Of a DNA stretch of 64,000 bases, positions 61,215 to 64,000 are shown in pieces (position 1 is the stretch's first letter; each line of letters starts with the position of its first letter). The position numbers and the translations under genes were made by a program. The notes beneath the pieces were generated by a model. It was given only the letters and a program-made list of their open reading frames with translations. It did not search any database and had not been told where the DNA came from. Source of the DNA: Bromus sterilis (Eukaryota; Streptophyta; Magnoliopsida; Poales; Poaceae). Where the stretch lies: contig OX465601.1 in NCBI GenBank assembly GCA_950022295.1, positions 174,409,501 through 174,473,500 on the forward strand. The letters run 5' to 3'.

Positions 61215-64000
61215 TGTCGGGACCCGGAATATGCGTATGTAATTCCAGTCACAAGTCAATCACATGGAGAGCCGAGAGCCGTACGCACTTGTCTAAGCAG
61301 ACAAGGCCAAGCACAGAACACTCTCGGAAAGCATCGTACGTGAGGGGCATCCCATCCAGGCCGGATGATCAACTGAGATTGGTCCTCATCGCCCGGTCAC
61401 AAGTCTGAATGATTATGGGTGGTGAAATCCCATACTCATAGACAAGTCGCCTCAACCATGTTATCGATTGAATCATAATCCCTACATAAAAAAACTCCAG
61501 CCCGATCACTTAGTCGGGGTCTAGGGCGGGCTCGATCATACAACAAAGTGTGCACGTGAGAGAGCCACAAGCAATCGCATCGCGATGCCCAAGCTGCGCA
61601 TATGTAAGGGCCACTTGGTGTATAAAAGACCGCCAGCCAGATCACAACTAAGGTCTCGAAAACCCATACTAAGACATGCATGTTATAATCATACACGCAA
61701 CACACATGTCTAATATGAACAGCAGGGATCATCACATAACTCTACAAAGTACTTATTTATTGACTTACACATAGAGCATACAAAGATCACATGTCTGTGA
61801 TCAACATTACATCATACAACGGAAGAAAATTAGGTATGAGTACAGACAAGTTTAACAAATGGCTTATAGAAGCCTTGTAAACATACATGCCCTTCCACGA
61901 GGGACCAAACTGCTGTCTGGAACTATACTACCACGGTCAACGTCGAGCTTCAGGTCGGTGACTCCATCGGGGTCTGGATTCTCATCTAAAACATAAAATA
62001 AGCAAACGTGAGTACAAAGTCGTACTCAGCAAGACTTACATCAGAACTATACTACTCATGCTCAAGTTTCAAGGTAAAGGGAGGTGGGGTTTCATCATGC
62101 AGAAGTGCCAGTTTGACTTGGCTAATCCTGTGCTACGAGTACCAGACTTGAGGTAAGAAGCGTACACGAGTCCACTACAAGTCTCCAAACAATACACCAC
62201 TATGGTTACTTCCTCGACTTTCCCACCATAGCACTCACGCTTACCTTGCGAGTTTTATAAGTATCCATTCAAGTTATCTATTGATCAAGTAGAGGTCTCC
62301 AAGTAGTCCATAACCGCGGACACGGCTATTCGAATAGTTCATTAACCCTGCAGGGGTGTACATCTTCACACGCGTGTCATCACTTATCGTCTCGTTCTCG
62401 TCACCCTTCAAGCGGGTGTCGGACGTGGATGAAACCAAGGCACTAACCTCACATCACCTTCTCTAATCTAGGAGTCGACTACCTGAGTTTGGCACCGCTC
62501 GAGATTCCGGCCGGTTCCACGAAACGGACTCAGATAATGTAAGGGACCGAGACGCCACCTCTGCCAGATGGTTTCACTGCCTCACAGGTCCACCCACATA
62601 TCTATATGATGCAACCTTTTCTTCATACTTTTTCTATGCATATGCCAAATGGAAAGCCCGAATCTATTGTGACTCCTGGACCGGATCGGGTATGTAAAGA
62701 GGCCAAACTGGGCTCCCATAAACCCTACATGTGGTCATACTCTCTGTCTTGGATCACAAAACAGGAACTCGGGGCCTAGGGCAGTCTTCAACGAGACAAC
62801 CCACTGTGTACTCCTACACAGCCTCTCATCGTTCACCTTTGTTTAGGGTGGATTCACCAACACGTTATCATCAGCATCACTGTGTTCATTCCATCCCGAC
62901 TCACAATCATAGCATCCTCATTGTATCACTAAGAAGAAATAAGAAGTAACAGTTGCAGGGGCCACATGCTCATCATTCAACTCCTAAATCTGCTAGGTTT
63001 GTGGTTTGCTTAATACGGTGACAAAATGAGTTCAATTATGTGAAAGAACGTGTCTCGGTGATCTCCTAAACATGCATAAGCGAGATTGAGAGGGAAGTAG
63101 GATTTTATAGACATGATCAATGGGGTTTGCTTGCCTTGCTGACGATACACGGGTCTTAACGGTGGTCTTCTCCTTCGGGGTGATCACCGTCTCGGAGGCA
63201 TTGTTACCGGCACAATCATCATCAAGAGAGGGGGGGCAGGCAAGATTATAATAAAATGCACAAGCACATGTTTATGTTGTCACATGATGTGAATGGTATT
63301 GATGTGACCTAGGTTCAAATTGTCACATTTAAATTGAAGTTGATTTGAAAATTAATTCAAATTCAAACTCCAAATGTTATTCAAATTAGGTCAACTTGCA
63401 TTTGCTAATGTTTGATCATTGTAAACCATGTGATCATGTGTGTGATATGCTTCTGAAGTACAAGTGATCATATTTGCATTGCATTGGTTCAAATTAGAAT
63501 TGCATTTGGAATAAATTGGAATTAATTCCAATTAAGACAAATAGCAAAAGCTACTGGTACCATTTTAAATTCAACTCAAACATGGTTGAAAGTTGCATAT
63601 TTGGATAGAGAATTATCTGCTGATCATTTTTCATATATTTTTTGTCCAATTTGGAGTTAATATGAATTTTCTATGATTTTTCAAAGTTTAGCTAATTTTT
63701 TGCATTTTCTGGATTATTTTAATTCTCTGGAAAATTGGTTTATTGCGTCATCATGACGTGGGGGTGATGTCAGAGGGGGGGCTGACCTGTGGGCCACCCA
63801 TGTCAGTCTCAGGGGTTTAAACCCTGGTTAATTAAACTGATAGGGGGTTATTAGGGCTGGGGGCCCCACCTGTCATGGGCTCTGGGAGGGGGTTAGGGGG
63901 ATTAGTGAGTGGGGGGGTTAGGCATAACGTCCTGGGCGGCCGGCGGCTCAACGCCGGCGTCACAGGGACAGCGGCGCCTCGCCGGAACGGGCTCCCGGCC
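61215..64000 (-). mobile_element. Diverged LTR of the same chromovirus family, cut by window edge
   Basis: Begins TGTCGGGACCCGGAATATGC and follows 606-4556 block by block for 2.8 kb with many substitutions and indels. Shared blocks include AGCACAGAACACTCTCGGAA, the GGGTCTAGGGCGGGCTCGAT block, the CCGCGGAC block and the AT-rich U3 part. The GC-rich end (63760-64000) differs more. Orientation is the same as the first element, so this is the 3' LTR of another minus-strand element or a solo LTR. The adjacent satellite bases are CCGTT, which should recur after the far end. Divergence suggests an older copy or sister subfamily. Confidence 0.9.

Noticed and set aside
61110..61408. ORFs crossing from satellite into the right LTR (77 and 86 codons)
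   Set aside because: Chance fusions across the insertion point at 61214; both halves are noncoding repeat.

Overview
The window is plant nuclear repeat DNA with no intact host gene. It looks like a grass (Poaceae) genome: the Ty3/gypsy element is a chromodomain-bearing chromovirus of Tekay/Del type, its LTRs are very long (about 3.9 kb) with GC-rich, CGCCGGCG-type blocks, and its primer-binding site matches the plant initiator-Met tRNA. I cannot name the species.

Layout. (1) 1-605 and 14963-61214 are one tandem satellite array of about 46.9 kb, interrupted by a retroelement. (2) 606-14957 is a compound retroelement on the minus strand: LTR (606-4556), internal region with decayed pol, gag and an extra upstream ORF (4557-10551), second LTR (10552-14463), a 366-bp remnant of a second internal region (14464-14829) and the last 130 bp of a third LTR. 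A perfect 5-bp target duplication (CTATT) flanks the whole block, and the two satellite halves outside it rejoin into one monomer of normal length. (3) 61215-64000 is the start of a diverged LTR of the same family and orientation, cut by the window edge.

The satellite is the most interesting part. Its monomer is about 140 bp: about 96 bp of core plus usually two tandem copies of a 22-bp subrepeat. Twelve distinguishable monomers (called m1-m12 here) form a 1744-bp higher-order repeat (HOR). Monomers m1, m5 and m9, every fourth one, carry an extra 22-bp copy, so the array has nested periods of 22, about 140, about 581 and 1744 bp. Near-identical 12-mers lie at 28569-33799 and 53268-58499. Between them are shortened or lengthened HORs and nested segmental duplications (440, 1025 and 3211 bp). 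The flanks (about 14963-18990 and 60150-61214) are diverged, but the same monomer order can be traced in them. This is the pattern expected of a centromeric or other large heterochromatic satellite whose interior is being homogenised by unequal exchange. Centromere function itself cannot be read from sequence.

The retroelement is dead: gag has a frameshift, the gag-pol frame has four stops, and the integrase zinc finger has lost ligands. The many short ORFs in the satellite follow from its repeat structure and are not annotated as genes.
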